A DNA stretch of 64,000 nucleotides, from contig RCNN01000050.1 in the NCBI GenBank assembly GCA_003667245.1, positions 1-64,000 of the forward strand, read 5' to 3'. Below the pieces are notes generated by a model. The model saw nothing but the letters and a program-made list of their open reading frames with translations, was not told the origin of the DNA and made no database searches. A program made the position numbers and the translations under genes. Positions 45,201-57,906 of this stretch are shown in pieces. Origin of the DNA: Heterostelium multicystogenum. Lineage: Eukaryota > Evosea > Eumycetozoa > Acytosteliales > Acytosteliaceae. Within the stretch, counting starts at the first letter, position 1. Every line of letters begins with the position of its first letter.

Positions 45201-48200
45201 AATAACCAACACCACTCCAACCAACAAACACAATAATTATAAAATCACTTTTCAAAATGTTGGTGTTTTATTTATTAATGCGGGGCGAAGTACTGTAATG
45301 TGTTGTCTAGCTGACTTTTCGTTGGTGAAACAATAGATGCGCAAATTTCTGACGAAACAAACATGTTCCACCCTTATAATGACAAATTGGAATATTTGTA
45401 AGAAAATGATTAACAATAATAATAATAATAGTTAATGCAAAGATAACAATAATAAAAATCAAACCATTATTCTTCAATTCAGTATCACTGACTTTATTGT
45501 GTTTTGATTATACAGAATCAATCATCATCTATTATTGGTGTTTTTTAATAAAATATTGTGGTAGTCAGTAAACATATACCTTCTGTAATGATACTGTTGG
45601 AATTGTTGTTGTTGTTGTTATTGTTGTTGGTTTGCTTGTAGTTAATAGGTTTGGGTGTGGTATTAATATTATTATTTTTTGATTGTGATCCATCACTTGT
45701 GAGGGTTATAACAATAATATAAAGAAAAATCTTTGCACTCACTCAATTTTATAATTATGCTTAATTTTCAGTGATGTAATTGAGTGATCGATGATGATGA
45801 TGATGATATTGATTTTACATAATTAAAAGAGGAGTGGGGAGTGGTTATAATTATTAATCAGATGTAGGGTACTGTTGTTATTCTTAGTGAAGAGATTTCC
45901 ATTCCTGAAATCTAAAAGTAATTATCATGGAATGGTGGTTTCGATAAATCAATAGTGATACACAAGTCATATCCAAAACAAATTAAGGTGGTACAAGTAG
46001 AGAAGTAGTGAAATTAATCGTTTAATTTATAAATTATATGCAGCTTTAGTAGTAGAAATGTTGTAGTAGAAGGATTGTATTTACATTTGTGGATATCAGA
46101 ATTTATGTAAATTAAAAAAAACTACTAAAATCATTAATAATATATATATTATTAATTATTTAGACTACACCTATGTTAATGATTCTACTACTGATACTGA
46201 TTCTTCTTTGCTAGTGTTGCAGTTGCTGCTACAAAAAACAAAACAATAACCATAAATTTAAACTATCGAATCCAATGTCAAGGTGTCTATTGTAAAGTCA
46301 GTGTGGCCAGTCTCAATGGATAATTAATATAATAAATTATTATTTTATTGAAAGGAGAAGATATTATTGAAATTGATTAGATGAATAGATAGATTGATAA
46401 TTTTATATCTATCTATCAATCTCTCATCTATTAAATTTAAATATTGGTTTTGGGAAAATGTAAAAGTGTAGTGGACATGTGATTTTGTTGACAATAGATC
46501 TAATTTGGAAAACTGACATTCTGAACCTAATCTAATCATTTTATTCCGCCGACAACACAACTTTAACAAAAATTTCAAAACTGGTTTCAGCTTAAGTTGA
46601 GATGAGATGATTTCCAACTTACTCTGGAATCTTAGAATATATTATATTGGACTGTGGATAATGATGTTTTGGGATCAAACAACCAATATTTTATTATATT
46701 TCAATCAAACAATCTATTTTTTGGGATATATATAATTTATTGGATTTAATTGTTTGGGGATGATGAAAGGTATTATTATTATTATATAATAAATAGATTG
46801 GTGATGGGCATATAATTTATCTAACGATTTATTATTATAAATTAGATTTTAATTTATAGATTAAACTAAATAAGAAATTATTATTAATTAATCAAGTTTG
46901 ATGTTACTACAATTTCTTGTTGTTGTTTGCTTGAATTCTTATTGTTATTTTTGATTTTGATATTTAAATAATTTCTGGTAGTTGTTGTTGTTGTTGTTGT
47001 TGAGATGAGTTCAGATTAAAAATAGTTTTAACATTTGAACCTACACTTTTGTTGAACATATTCTTTTCTTTATTGGATTGATTCTTATTTTTGTCAAACG
47101 TAACTTGTTTAATTTATAACCAAGATAACAATTTAAAATGGAATTGGGATATCAAGTAAGTTTCAGCAACAGCAACAACCAATACATCAATTAAATATGT
47201 GGTGGTTAAAGAATGATTCAATAAAGAATGAATTCAAGAAATTAATTAAGAAAGTACCATTTAATAATAGTTGTGTGACGATTGGAATTCCATTAGTATC
47301 ATGAAACCAACATATTTATTATTTTATTATAGTAGGATTAGTGTAGAATTACGAAGTGTTCTTTCTCTACATTGAGATGAGAATACACTCTGCTCATCTA
47401 ATATATAATACATCATATGATGGTAGAGTAGAGTAGAGTATTCATCTCCATTATTATTGGCAACGATGTCATATGTGTTGTAGTTGATGTTGATAATGTG
47501 ATTTGCAGAGGAATAGATTGACCATACACATTCCATGGTAACAGAACGGGTTGAAATGGGGGAAAGATAAGATATTATTTAAAGGTATTGGGACTCCCAA
47601 TCCTCCTCGACGCTTCATATTCATAACCTATGTAACTAAACATTTTATTATTATTATTATTATTATGATTAAAGTTACATTTTAACATTGTCATTATTTA
47701 TTATTTGTTTAGATATACTTGTTCATCAAGTAGGTATGGTATTGTTTGGATTAGTTAGAGCAACGATAAAACCAAACCAAATCAAAATAATTAATTATGA
47801 GTGTCAGCAAGCAGTATTACCCATTAGTGAACAACTTCCAACACACACACACTTCCAACACAATTACCACCACTAACATCAACAACTCCTCAACCTCATA
47901 ATTTAATTGATTACTAACAGGGAGCAAACAATAATAACAATACCACAACAACAATTGAATGCACTCCGTTCCACACCAACACAACTTCATCCAATCGCAT
48001 TAAAACATAAGCTTGCCACCAATGATTTCATGTTTTATAATTACATCATCAACATCCATGTGTCTGTGTGTTCACTTTAGCACATCAATAAGCAGATAAG
48101 CTAAATTTATTATATAATATATATATAATATTATTAAAACTGCATCTCTATAATACAGGATTACCTGCAAAACTAACCTTATCAGGTAAATGTGTGAATC

Positions 48201-50134
48201 AACAAATAGAGCTATTAGTGGTTATTATGAGTAGAGACGAATAACAAACATTTAATCAAGTATTGATGTTTATGTTGTTTATGAACTGTGAGTAAAGTAT
48301 GTACATATTTGGAATAGATCATCAGCCAACTAAAATAATTGTTCTATAAGTATTGTTGTACAACATAAACAACAACACATTAATGATTAATACTATTGAA
48401 ATATCAATGAAGTGGGTGTATATGTATAGATATACTTAGGTACAGTATCAAATGATAAATTAAGATATATATATCAATTTACCTTTTAAAACTTGTTGAA
48501 CTTTAAATTACACCATGCACAACCATTATCAAATATCAAGTTCATTTGAGAAGATGCTCCCAAATAGGTGAGGCTATACATGCATGGTTGGCTATGGTAT
48601 GGCTATCAAATAGGAAAGCAGCTAACTATCTATGTATGTTGTTTGACTGTGATGTTAATGTTGTTGGTGTGGTTAGTGTGAGGTGAGTATATTTATATTT
48701 AAAGTGTGGATATTTGATAAAGAATCTACACTTTTGATGATAGATGTAATATTACTATGATATTTGGTATAGTAATACATATACTAATATAAATGGAAAA
48801 TATACAATAACATATATGTGGGTGCTGACATAAAGAGTCGTTTTGCATCGATTGACTGATTATTGATGTATTGTTTGATATGTATGGTTCACAACTAATA
48901 TTCGTACATAATAATATCGCTACTCCTGCTAATAATACTACTAATACTGTTAATAATCAACACAGATATTATTAAAATTGACCCAATCAGAGTAATTGGC
49001 GATTTGTAGTAACATTACAATGTTCAACAACAACATCATCATCATCAACAAACAACAACAACACAATAATCATGGGTAGAATTGGAAGATGTAGAATAAT
49101 CAAAGAATTGTTTGATTTCAATTACTATTAATTCTATTGATTGATATATTGTAAATACAACCTTCTCCTTCGATATACAATGTAGCCACTCTTGGGTGTC
49201 GGTAACTCAAACATCTTTATCTTCCTAGCTATCTAACTATTTGTATGTTTATTTATAAGCTAAAACTTACTGTAAGAGTTAGCAACACCTAAACCTAAAC
49301 TTACATCACCTGTGTTATTTTTATTGCTCCAATTATCAACATCACTTCCATATATGTTTCACAATAGCTAAAGTTATCTTGTGTTCACCAGTAATGATTA
49401 TGATATTGATAATAAATCAACTCAATCGATTTAATTAACAAACCAAATTGAGCAACAAACTCAACACGATGTCAATAACAAATTATTATCTATAGATCTT
49501 ATAGATCTGGTGAGTAGTTATTATTTTACGGCGTTGGTTAGATAGTTGTCAATACTCCGATGTCGTGGATTCCATCGATAGATAGAGAACTAACTATAAC
49601 CATTTCTCATACAAGCTGTACAAACAACAAACATTAATTACTATTAAATTAAATTGATGCATTAAAGTTGGCTCAGATCAAGATCGATCTCAAGATCGAG
49701 GAATATCATTAGATAATCGACTTTACATTAATGTACATGAAAACGAATAAATGATAATAATATTAAAAATCTGATAAGATAAGATATTGTTTTAAAAGTT
49801 TGATAGAACGGTTATCCTATAATAATAATCTATCTATTATAGTGTAACAATCCATTCGTTCATTTCATCCATTTTAATTAATTAATAATATTAAATGAAT
49901 TTGATCAATTATTCTATAATATAATAATTCTTATCTGTCTTTGTGCATATGATTGTTTGTTGATTGTTTGAATTTAATAATGGGAACAACATCGATAAAA
50001 TAGCTTTAAAGGACATTGCTGATTTTAAGTTGCTGAATGTAATGTTGTGTATGCTGTGAGTAGTTGGTTTAAATACAAATTGGTTGATTCTATTCTTTAC
50101 TTTCTTGTTTAATATTGATTGATAGATTGTTTGT
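42218..50134. other. 7.9-kb gene desert upstream of the phosphodiesterase gene
   Basis: No ATG-initiated coding sequence with convincing composition was found on either strand across almost 8 kb. Gene spacing elsewhere in the window is 0.1-1.6 kb. The segment holds dispersed triplet tracts (GTT, TTA, ATG/GAT), for example GTT runs at about 43037-43055, 45600-45627 and 46980-47002, TTA runs at about 44757-44780 and 47647-47667, and GATGATTATG units near 44490-44515. A locally G/C-rich patch GCCCGCACGCACG lies at 43700-43712. All of it lies 5' of the phosphodiesterase start, because the next gene (Y14) points its 3' end into it. Confidence 0.7.
49678..49699. repeat. Short direct repeat TCAAGATCGA x2
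   Basis: TCAAGATCGA occurs at 49678-49687 and again at 49690-49699, separated by two bases. GATC-containing palindromic motifs also cluster nearby (ATCTATAGATCT, ATAGATCTGG at about 49489-49510). It lies near the distal end of the gene desert. Confidence 0.5.
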
Positions 50135-50738
50135 TTAATATCTTCTATCTCTGTTGTTGTTTCTTCTGTTGTTGTCTCTGTCACCTGTAGATCTTCTTCC
50201 ACCAGTTCTAGTTGATTTCAGTTGTATGGTGTGTGCTGGTGTGGTATCTTCTCCTTGAACAAATGCAAAGTCGACCGTCAGAGGCTTACCAGCCAACTCT
50301 ATCTTGTTGCTCTCCTTGATGGCAGCGTTTGCTTCACTCTGTTTCTCGTATTCGATCAATGCATATCCCTTGGTGAATCCAGTACGACGATCGTAATTCA
50401 AGTGCATGTTTTCTAATGGCACCATACTCACAGAAGAGATCACGCAAATCCGACTCTTGTGCCTCATCGTGTATATTGGTGACTATAACAATCCAACCTT
50501 CGATCGACTTTATTGGCTCGCCAGGCTTGATCATTGACTCATCTTCGTTCAACGATTCAAACATGCCTGATTCACCAGCATATCTACTGTCTCTCTCTAT
50601 AGAATCCAAAACACCTCTACCTTTTACGTTTCTCTTTGGCAAGACACCCTTTCGAAGGTCTGATGTAAATATTTGCTCTCCTTCCTCCAACTCTGTATTA
50701 CTGTTATTATTATTATTATTATTATTGCTTGTATCCAT
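50135..50738 (-). CDS. rbm8A: Y14/RBM8A exon-junction-complex RNA-binding protein
   Basis: Y14 pairs with Mago in the exon junction complex deposited on spliced mRNA. After MDTSNNN and an Asn tract the protein has LEEGEQIFTSDLRKGVLPKR. The family-specific linker KPGEPIKSIEGWIVIVTNIH follows (human SVEGWILFVTGVH), then EEAQESDLRDLFCEYGAI-like helix one. In the next frame comes LNYDRRTGFTKGYALIEYE (RNP1), AGKPLTVDFAFVQGE, and a C-terminal Arg-rich tail (RTGGRRSTGDRDNNRRNNNR) ending at 50135-50137. One base is missing near 50412 between YGAI and ENMHLN. No intron. Position-specific matches to RBM8A outside the RNP motifs make orthology strong. Mago itself is not in the window. Confidence 0.9.
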
Positions 50739-51183
50739 TTTGTATATGTGTATGTTAAGTAATGTAATTCAACAATCTTAAAAATTGCTTGAACAGGAAG
50801 GATTATAAAGAAAATGCCAAATTTTTCAAATTTTCAAATTTTGATGAGTAATTATCCCCCCTTGGCTGAGATATTCATTTTTGCATTCCAGGTCTAATTG
50901 TTGTTGAACTTGGATGGGAGTAATGTTTATCCTCTTGATTGGATATAGGTGGTCAAAACAAGTCGATAATGATAGAATATGGTTAGTTTTTTTTGGTTAG
51001 TTTAAGTTTTATTTGTATTTTTTTTTATTGTTTTTAAGGTTATTTTAATAATATAAATATAGTTTGTATTTGAGAATTGTTTTTAATTGAATTCTGTATA
51101 TTTTTAAATTATTGTTTCTTCATTAGCTGGACTATGATTGTTTTGGTGGAATTTTGTTTGGTTTCTTTTTTTTCTTTTTATCA
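50739..51183. other. Intergenic region
   Basis: About 445 bp, AT-rich, with poly-T runs, between the Y14 start and the 3' end of the LRR gene (both on the minus strand). No gene seen. Confidence 0.45.
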
Positions 51184-54151
51184 TCACCCGTCGTTTGATG
51201 ATTCGTGTTCAGAGTTTGAAATCTCCTCTTCGCTCGTTTTCATAGTTAACATAATAGCTGCTACCTGTTTCAACTTGTTCAATTTCAAATTCGCTGTTTT
51301 CGTCTGGCTGCCAATCGGAGCTCTGAGTTGGCAGTGATCTGGGTGAAGCAGATGCTGAATTTCCATTTGGAACGTGGTGATTGGTAACCTGGTTTTTGTG
51401 AGTCAGGAAGTATCTGCTTGTTGAGATCAACACCAACTGAGGATGGTGGAAGAATATTGGTGATTCCACTCTGAGTGCTGCTGTTAAGATTCGACTTCTT
51501 ATCAGCACCGTCGTGGATGTGAGTGTGTTGAAGTGACATGTTAAGCACTGAGTTCTCAGGCATTGGTGATGGAGGAAGTGGGAGTGCAGAAAGATGGTCT
51601 GGCACTGGGACAAGTTGAACTACATCGGCTGAGGTTGGGACTACGTAACCTACTCTGTTTGCATATTCAGAGACATAGCTGTTGAGATCCCAATGATGCT
51701 TTCGAAACGATTCTCTGCCAACTTGTCTTGCATCTTTAAGAATAATTGAATGAGCTGATTACGCTTCTCTTTCGAGAGTGTGTTGAATGCTTGGTGAAGA
51801 GAGAAGTTCTGATCTCAGTGGAGGTGTATGCTTTGGAGAGTGTCTTTGAAAATATCATGTGATTTAATGTACGATTGATATCGAATAGCAGTGGTTGGGC
51901 AATTGAAAGTCCATCCTGACAATCCAAACTGGTTGCTATCGAGATTCAAGTAGTGAAGAGTATTGTTGTATCGCAACATCTCACCGATGATGGATGCAGA
52001 TGCATCAGTGAGTCCGTTGTCTGAAATGTCGATTTCGCGTATTGATTGATTCTTGACGAGTGTCTCCAGAAGTGGGAAAAGCGATTTTCCAAGTGGATAA
52101 CGTCCACCCCTGCAAGTTGATTGTGCGGACTGTAGGGAAGTTGGTAATGAACTGAGCAATCAATGAACAGAGCTGATCACCCTCTGGTCCAACAGTGAAG
52201 TAATTATTTCCAATATTGAGCTCGTGCAAATTGAAACGATCGATATTCTTGATTGCGTTGATGAGCTCCATCAATGATCTACAATTCAACTTGTTGTGTG
52301 AGATATCGAGTGCTTCAAGATAACGACATCCAGAGATGGACTTGGAGAGGATCGATGCTTCGCTGGCACCCAAGCTGTTTCTTTGATAGATTGATGGTGA
52401 AGTGAGCAATCTTACGGTTACGGTTGAAAGCAACAAAGATATCTTTCCAACGATTGAGCATTCAAATAGCACTCACTGAGGTTGAGATCGGTCAAAGTTG
52501 TTACAGAGTCGAATACCTGGGAACCAAGTGTCTTTGAGGCCTCACGATCTATTCTGTTTCCAGAGAGATTGAGACGTGGTACGTCAAGCACACGTAGTGG
52601 TGGACCCATAATCTGGAAATTCAAAGCGCAATTGGAGAGTACCAAATTCTCAAGTGAATGGTATCCCTTGATCTTAGACATCCAGCTAGCCAACGACTGC
52701 GATCCAATATCTCCCATCTTATTATATGATAAATTTAAATACTTCAATGCCAAAGACATACCGAAATTACGCTCAAATGATTCGAATAAAATTGTAATCG
52801 ACCTGAAAATAGCAGTTCATTAGCAAAGAAAAGACTATAGTCATGCGCCAGAAACTTACTTTGGTTGTAAATTACACTTTGAAAGATCCAAACTGACCAA
52901 TCCATGTTGTAGTTTGAGAAGCAATCGCAAAGAGTTGCCATCACTGGATAATGTATAGTTATTCTTTGAGAAATCAATCATCTGAACCTTGTTCATTGGG
53001 ATTCTTGACCAATCCATTTGCTATGGGCTGGAATGATTGTTCAATTCTTAGATTTGATAGATTGATTTTTGTGATGGTTTGATTTGTCTCCAAACACATT
53101 CCAAGTGCAGATACAACTATAATAATAATAATAGATTGATAGATTAATACTATTGAACTTCTCTACTACTAGTAGTCCTCAGAGTCCATTAAATATGCTG
53201 ATATTTACTGTTGGCATGTGGCAGTGCAGAAAGATTGATTGATTTGAAGAATGTATTGTTACGTAGCGATGTAATTGCTGTAAAGAGATTGAAGCAAATT
53301 TCAGAAGTTGGGTCATTTCCTGGTGAGTGTGTGAAGTCTAGATCGGTCGTCTCATTGCTGTCCAAAGCCTGAATGTATCTGATGTAGTCAAGTGTGCTGA
53401 TGGTTTTGTAAAAGTATGAATGTGCTATGTATGTATCGATGTATCCTGCTGCTGCTGACATAACTGTAGCCAGAATGATTATCATTACTCGTTAGTATAA
53501 TCTAAATTTGGTGCGCACCGCTAAACTTACCCAGTGGAGTTGCGAAGGGCAAAAGCTTCTCAGGTGGATAGTTCAACTTGAACATATTTCGCCTCGGTGA
53601 AACCACATGTGATCTGGCGATAGCTTGTCCTAATGGCCAAATCAATTGCTGGATCTTCTCGAGTGATGCCTTTATAGTGACACCGAGATGTTGACGCTGC
53701 TCACAACTTCGACTTGATATTTAATGACTATACTCTCATCATCCTGGTAGTTTATCTCTGTTATACAATATAAGTGAAATTCAAGCTCAACCTGTTCGAC
53801 CAAAGATTAGCAATCAATTGCCTGCAATCGCTCGACCAATCAACACAATTCAATTCAATGGCAATACATACTGATTTACCAAAAGTACCCTTCTTCAACG
53901 ACAACATCTTGTATTTACCAACGACAATCAAACGTTTATTGAAGGCCGATGCACTTGGTACAGCTGTTTTATTTGCCTCTACCCAAACATTATGGAGATT
54001 GGCTTCACCAAACACACCTCCAATAGCACCTAAACTATCTTCGATAAACTCTACAACAATAATAAGAAAGATAGGTTAACAACCAACCCTAGGTAGGCAT
54101 ACCATCGAACTAACTAAATAGATACATACTTGGGTCCATTTCCTCTGCCAT
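51184..54151 (-). CDS. CARMIL-like PH/leucine-rich-repeat protein, frameshifted
   Basis: ATG at 54151 gives MAEEMDP, then an intron (about 54055-54133). A PH-like domain follows: NKRLIVVGKYKMLSLKKGTF, and across a second intron SVELEFHLYCITEINYQD and IVIKYQVEVVSSVNI. Next come IKASLEKIQQLIWPLGQ and a long series of ribonuclease-inhibitor-type LRRs: DFTHSPGNDPTSEICFNLF, LKYLNLSYNKMGDIGSQSLA, LENLVLSNCALNF, LTDLNLSECYLNAQSL, LEALDISHNKLNCRSL, LHELNIGNNYFTVG, IREIDISDNGLTDASAS and LHYLNLDSNQFGLSGW. The C-terminus is Pro/Ser-rich and acidic. PH followed by RI-type LRRs is the CARMIL plan (capping protein, Arp2/3 and myosin-I linker, actin cortex). A capping-protein-interaction motif is not visible, so the name stays tentative. 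At least six frame changes occur. The stop is at 51184 (or 51209 in the alternative frame). Confidence 0.6.
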
Positions 54152-55787
54152 TTTTTTTGTTTTATTAATTTATCAATCAAAATATATATCTAAAACTAAA
54201 ACTAAATAATGTTGTTGATGATGATGATGATGTTGATGTGTTTTGAATATGTGAGATTTGTAGATCTGTGTCTAATGTACCCTATATCTACCAATGAATG
54301 TATTCTATTATATTACTTATTATTATTATATTATTATATTATATTATTAGTAGTAGTTAAAGTGATAAGATATAAACTATATTATATCCTATATACTATT
54401 TACTATTTTATAATAATTAATTAGTAATTGTTTACAAATTTGTTGTTGTTTTTCAAGCTGTTGAAAGTGATCCAAAACCAAAAATAAAAATGAAATAATA
54501 TTATTGGATTTGATATTATTATTGTGTATTTTTAAAATTAAAAAGATCAATGTTGTTTATTGTTGTTGTGTTTTTTTTTTTTTTTTTGAATTCATGAATC
54601 AGATTATATGAACTTTTAGAACCACACACACCACCACACAACAACAACAAACAATGAAAAATCAATTCTTTTTATTTGTGATTATGACCTCTCTTTGGAA
54701 AAACGAAAAAATATGGTAAATCTGGTTCTTTAATCGTTTTTATGTGTGTGTTGATGTTGTTTAGTGTTTTCTTATTTATCAATAGTAGAATTAAACGGAA
54801 ATGAATGTCGTCTTGTAAGATCATTATTACATTCATTTCTTATTTCAGCTGCTATATATATATATATATATATACATAGTCTAGAATATCTATTCTATCA
54901 AGATAATTTCAAAGTAATTAAATTATTATTTAAGAAAGAAAGGATGGTCATGTTTCATAGGTTTTTAGTGGAGTCTTAAATTAAATAAGTTTTGATTGAT
55001 CTCATGAGACTTGTCAAAAACAATCACTGATGTATCGTTGCTAGGAAGGGAGTGAGTGATATCATCTCATTGATTCGGTCGCCAAAATAATATTGATAAT
55101 TTTGATTTTTTGTTGTTTTTTAATATTTGATGATTTTGATTTTAATTTTATTTTTTGCAAACTAAAATGTTGTACTCGATTATCGATTGATTAAAAACAG
55201 TTGACATTTACTTATATTTAATAATAATATTGAAAATTGTGTAACTGACTTAAAGATATTAACAACATATATAATATATATTATACATATACATATATCA
55301 TCATCATTGATTTAGATAGCTAAACATACTGTCTTGAAGATTCAATATTAATATTCATTTTAAATGTAAGTTCATCATCCTTCAATCTATCATATCAAAT
55401 CATATCATATCAAATCTTATCTTATCTTATCTGATAAGATAATAATAGAATTAGATATATTTAAAACTATATCTAAAAACTAAAAACTATATATATCTAA
55501 AGATGTGATAGATGGAATAGATTAATTAACACACATAGATGTACTAATATTCTATTTTTAAAAATGATAAATTGTAGTGTTAGTTGATCATTTTTTTATA
55601 GTTTGTTTTTATTTTTTATCATCGTCAGTTGTTCTTTATTGATTGTTGAATTTATCTATTTGATTAGATTTGAAATAGATAAAGTATAAATTATATATAT
55701 AATAGTATATAATAGAATTAAAGATAATAGTAATAGATTGAAGTTTAGATAATAGAATAGTAATAGTAATAGTATCGATAGTTAGTT
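54152..55787. other. Divergent intergenic region between the LRR gene and the ABCF3-like gene
   Basis: About 1.6 kb of very AT-rich DNA with a GATGATGATG run (54215-54232), a 16-T run near 54572, a TA-dinucleotide run (54852-54873) and TATC/ATCT repeats near 55385-55440. No ORF is supported. Confidence 0.5.
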
Positions 55788-57906
55788 ATGGCTGTTTCAA
55801 CACAAATTAAGGAGGTTGTCAAATCTACATTGGGATCGAAAGCATCGGATTTGGATGAAACCATTGTCGACTATATTTGTGGTATTTTCGAGGATGAAGC
55901 AGTCAACCAATGATATGGACGAGTTGATTGAGATTTTGTCGCCATTCTTGGAGGATGTCGCTGTCGATCAGGAAGTCAACTCGCTCTGTAAGGACTTGGT
56001 TGAAAAAATGGTTGTCGCCGTGTCGTCAAGGTCGGAAAGGGTTCGACCTTGCAGCAGTTGACACAGCCAGTCAGCTTGCAAAAGTTGGACGACCGTGTCG
56101 GTGCCGCCGTCGCTTGGATGAAGCCAGAGGAAAATATATCAATTGTCAATCGTGAGCAACTCGAGGCAAACGAGCGTCGTTACAACGCCCGTAAGGAGGC
56201 TCGTTTGGCACGTGAGGAGCGTAAGATCCTTCGTCAGAACGCCGCCCTTGCCGCTATTCAGCAAATGAAGGCACAACAGACACTCCACATGTCTACATTG
56301 CGTGGAACCAACCAATCACGTGACATCAAAGTCGAGAATTTTCTCACTCAACTATGGAAAGATGGACTTGCTTATCAACTCTGATCTCAGTCTCAACTAC
56401 GGAAGAAAGTATGGTTTGATTGGACGTAACGGTACCGGTAAACTACTCTCCTCCGTCACATTGCATCACGTGAGATCGAAATCACAAACAACTTGTCGAT
56501 CCTCCACGTCGAGCAGGAAGTTTCACGGTAGCGACACTTCCGTACTCGATTGTGTACTCGAGGCCGACGTCGAGAGAGACCGTCTCCTCAAAGAGGAAGC
56601 CCGTCTCAACGCTCTCCCAGAAAACGAGCGTAACAATCTTTCATCTAAACTCACCGACATCTACGAGAAACTCAACCAAATTGATGCCCACACCGCGCCG
56701 AGTCACGTGCCGCCTCGATTTTGGCAGGTCTCGGATTCACTGAAGAAATGCAAGCACAACCCACCAAGCAATTCTCTGGTGGTTGGCGTATGAGAATCTC
56801 GCTTGCACGTGCACTTTTTATCCAACCAGACGTACTCATGCTGGATGAGCCTACTAATCATTTGGATTTGTTCGCCTGTCTTTGGTTAGAGAGTTACCTT
56901 ATTAACTGGAACCAGAACTCTTGTTATAGTATCCCATCAACGTGAGTTCCTCAATGCAGTTTGCACAGACATTATCCATCTCAACAACAGAAAGCTCGAC
57001 TACTACAAGGGTAAACTACGCCACATTCGAATCTACGCGTCACGACCGTCTCAAATCACAGCAACGTGCATTCGACGCACAACAACAACAGCGTAAGCAC
57101 ATTCAGACATTCATCGATCGTTTCCGTTCAACGCCAAGCGTGCAAAGATGGCTCAATCACGTATCAAGCAGCTCGAACGTATGGACTTGAATTTCAGAGG
57201 TTCTCGACGATCCAACCATCACCCTTCAATTCCTCGAGCCAGAACCAATCACTCCACCCATTCTTCAATCCAAGACGTATCTTTTGGATACTCAGAAGAC
57301 AAGCTACTGTTTAAGAATTTGAATCTCGGTATCGACATGGACAGTCGGTGTTGCCTTGGTTGGTGCAAACGGTGTCGGTAAGACTACTTTGTTGCGTCTC
57401 CTTTGCGGTGAGCTCAATGAGACTTCCGGTCTTGTTGTACGTCATGGTAAGCTTAGATTTTGCCCGTTTCTCACAGCATTTTCGTCGATCAGCTCGATCT
57501 CTCAAAGTCTCCACTTGACAATTTCCTCACTACCTACCCAGGTACCAACCCACAGACTGCTCGTTCCCATCTTGGAAAGTTTGGTCTCAGTGGTGATCTC
57601 GCTCTCAGAACTGTCAACACACTGTCTGGAGGTCAAAAGTCTCGTGTCGTTCTTTCACAGATCGCCTACACCAAGCCACATGTACTCTTACTTGACGAAC
57701 CTTCCAATCATTTGGATATTGATACTGTCGATGCACTTTGCCAAGCACTCAACGAGTTCCAAGGTGGAATTCTCATGGTTAGTCACGATGAACGTTTGAT
57801 CTCTTTGGTTTGCGATGAAATTTGGTACTTTGACGGTGAAGACAACGAGGCAAAGGAAGTCAAGATTTTCGATGGTGATTGGAATGATTATAAGAAAACA
57901 AAGTAA
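55788..57906 (+). CDS. ABCF3/GCN20-type ATP-binding cassette protein, heavily frameshifted
   Basis: A soluble twin-ATPase of the ABCF class (GCN20/ABCF3, translation and ribosome-linked). The N-terminal extension has [37 protein letters not shown] and [20 protein letters not shown], as in ABCF3. Cassette one has Walker [12 protein letters not shown], signature [16 protein letters not shown] and Walker [13 protein letters not shown]. The linker helix has [20 protein letters not shown]. Cassette two has [46 protein letters not shown] and [19 protein letters not shown]. At least ten single-base frame changes are required (about 55905, 56022, 56340, 56443, 56500, 56700, 56925, 56960, 57130, 57195, 57345 and 57460), more than any other gene here. 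The stop at 57904-57906 may instead be a GTAAGT donor, with a short last exon after CAATAG near 58001. It could be a decayed copy, but every catalytic motif is intact. Confidence 0.82.

Noticed and set aside
45545..45742. Asn-rich reading frame with hydrophobic start in the gene desert
   Set aside because: No ATG start (GTG), and the Asn tract is a reversed GTT repeat; most likely noncoding.
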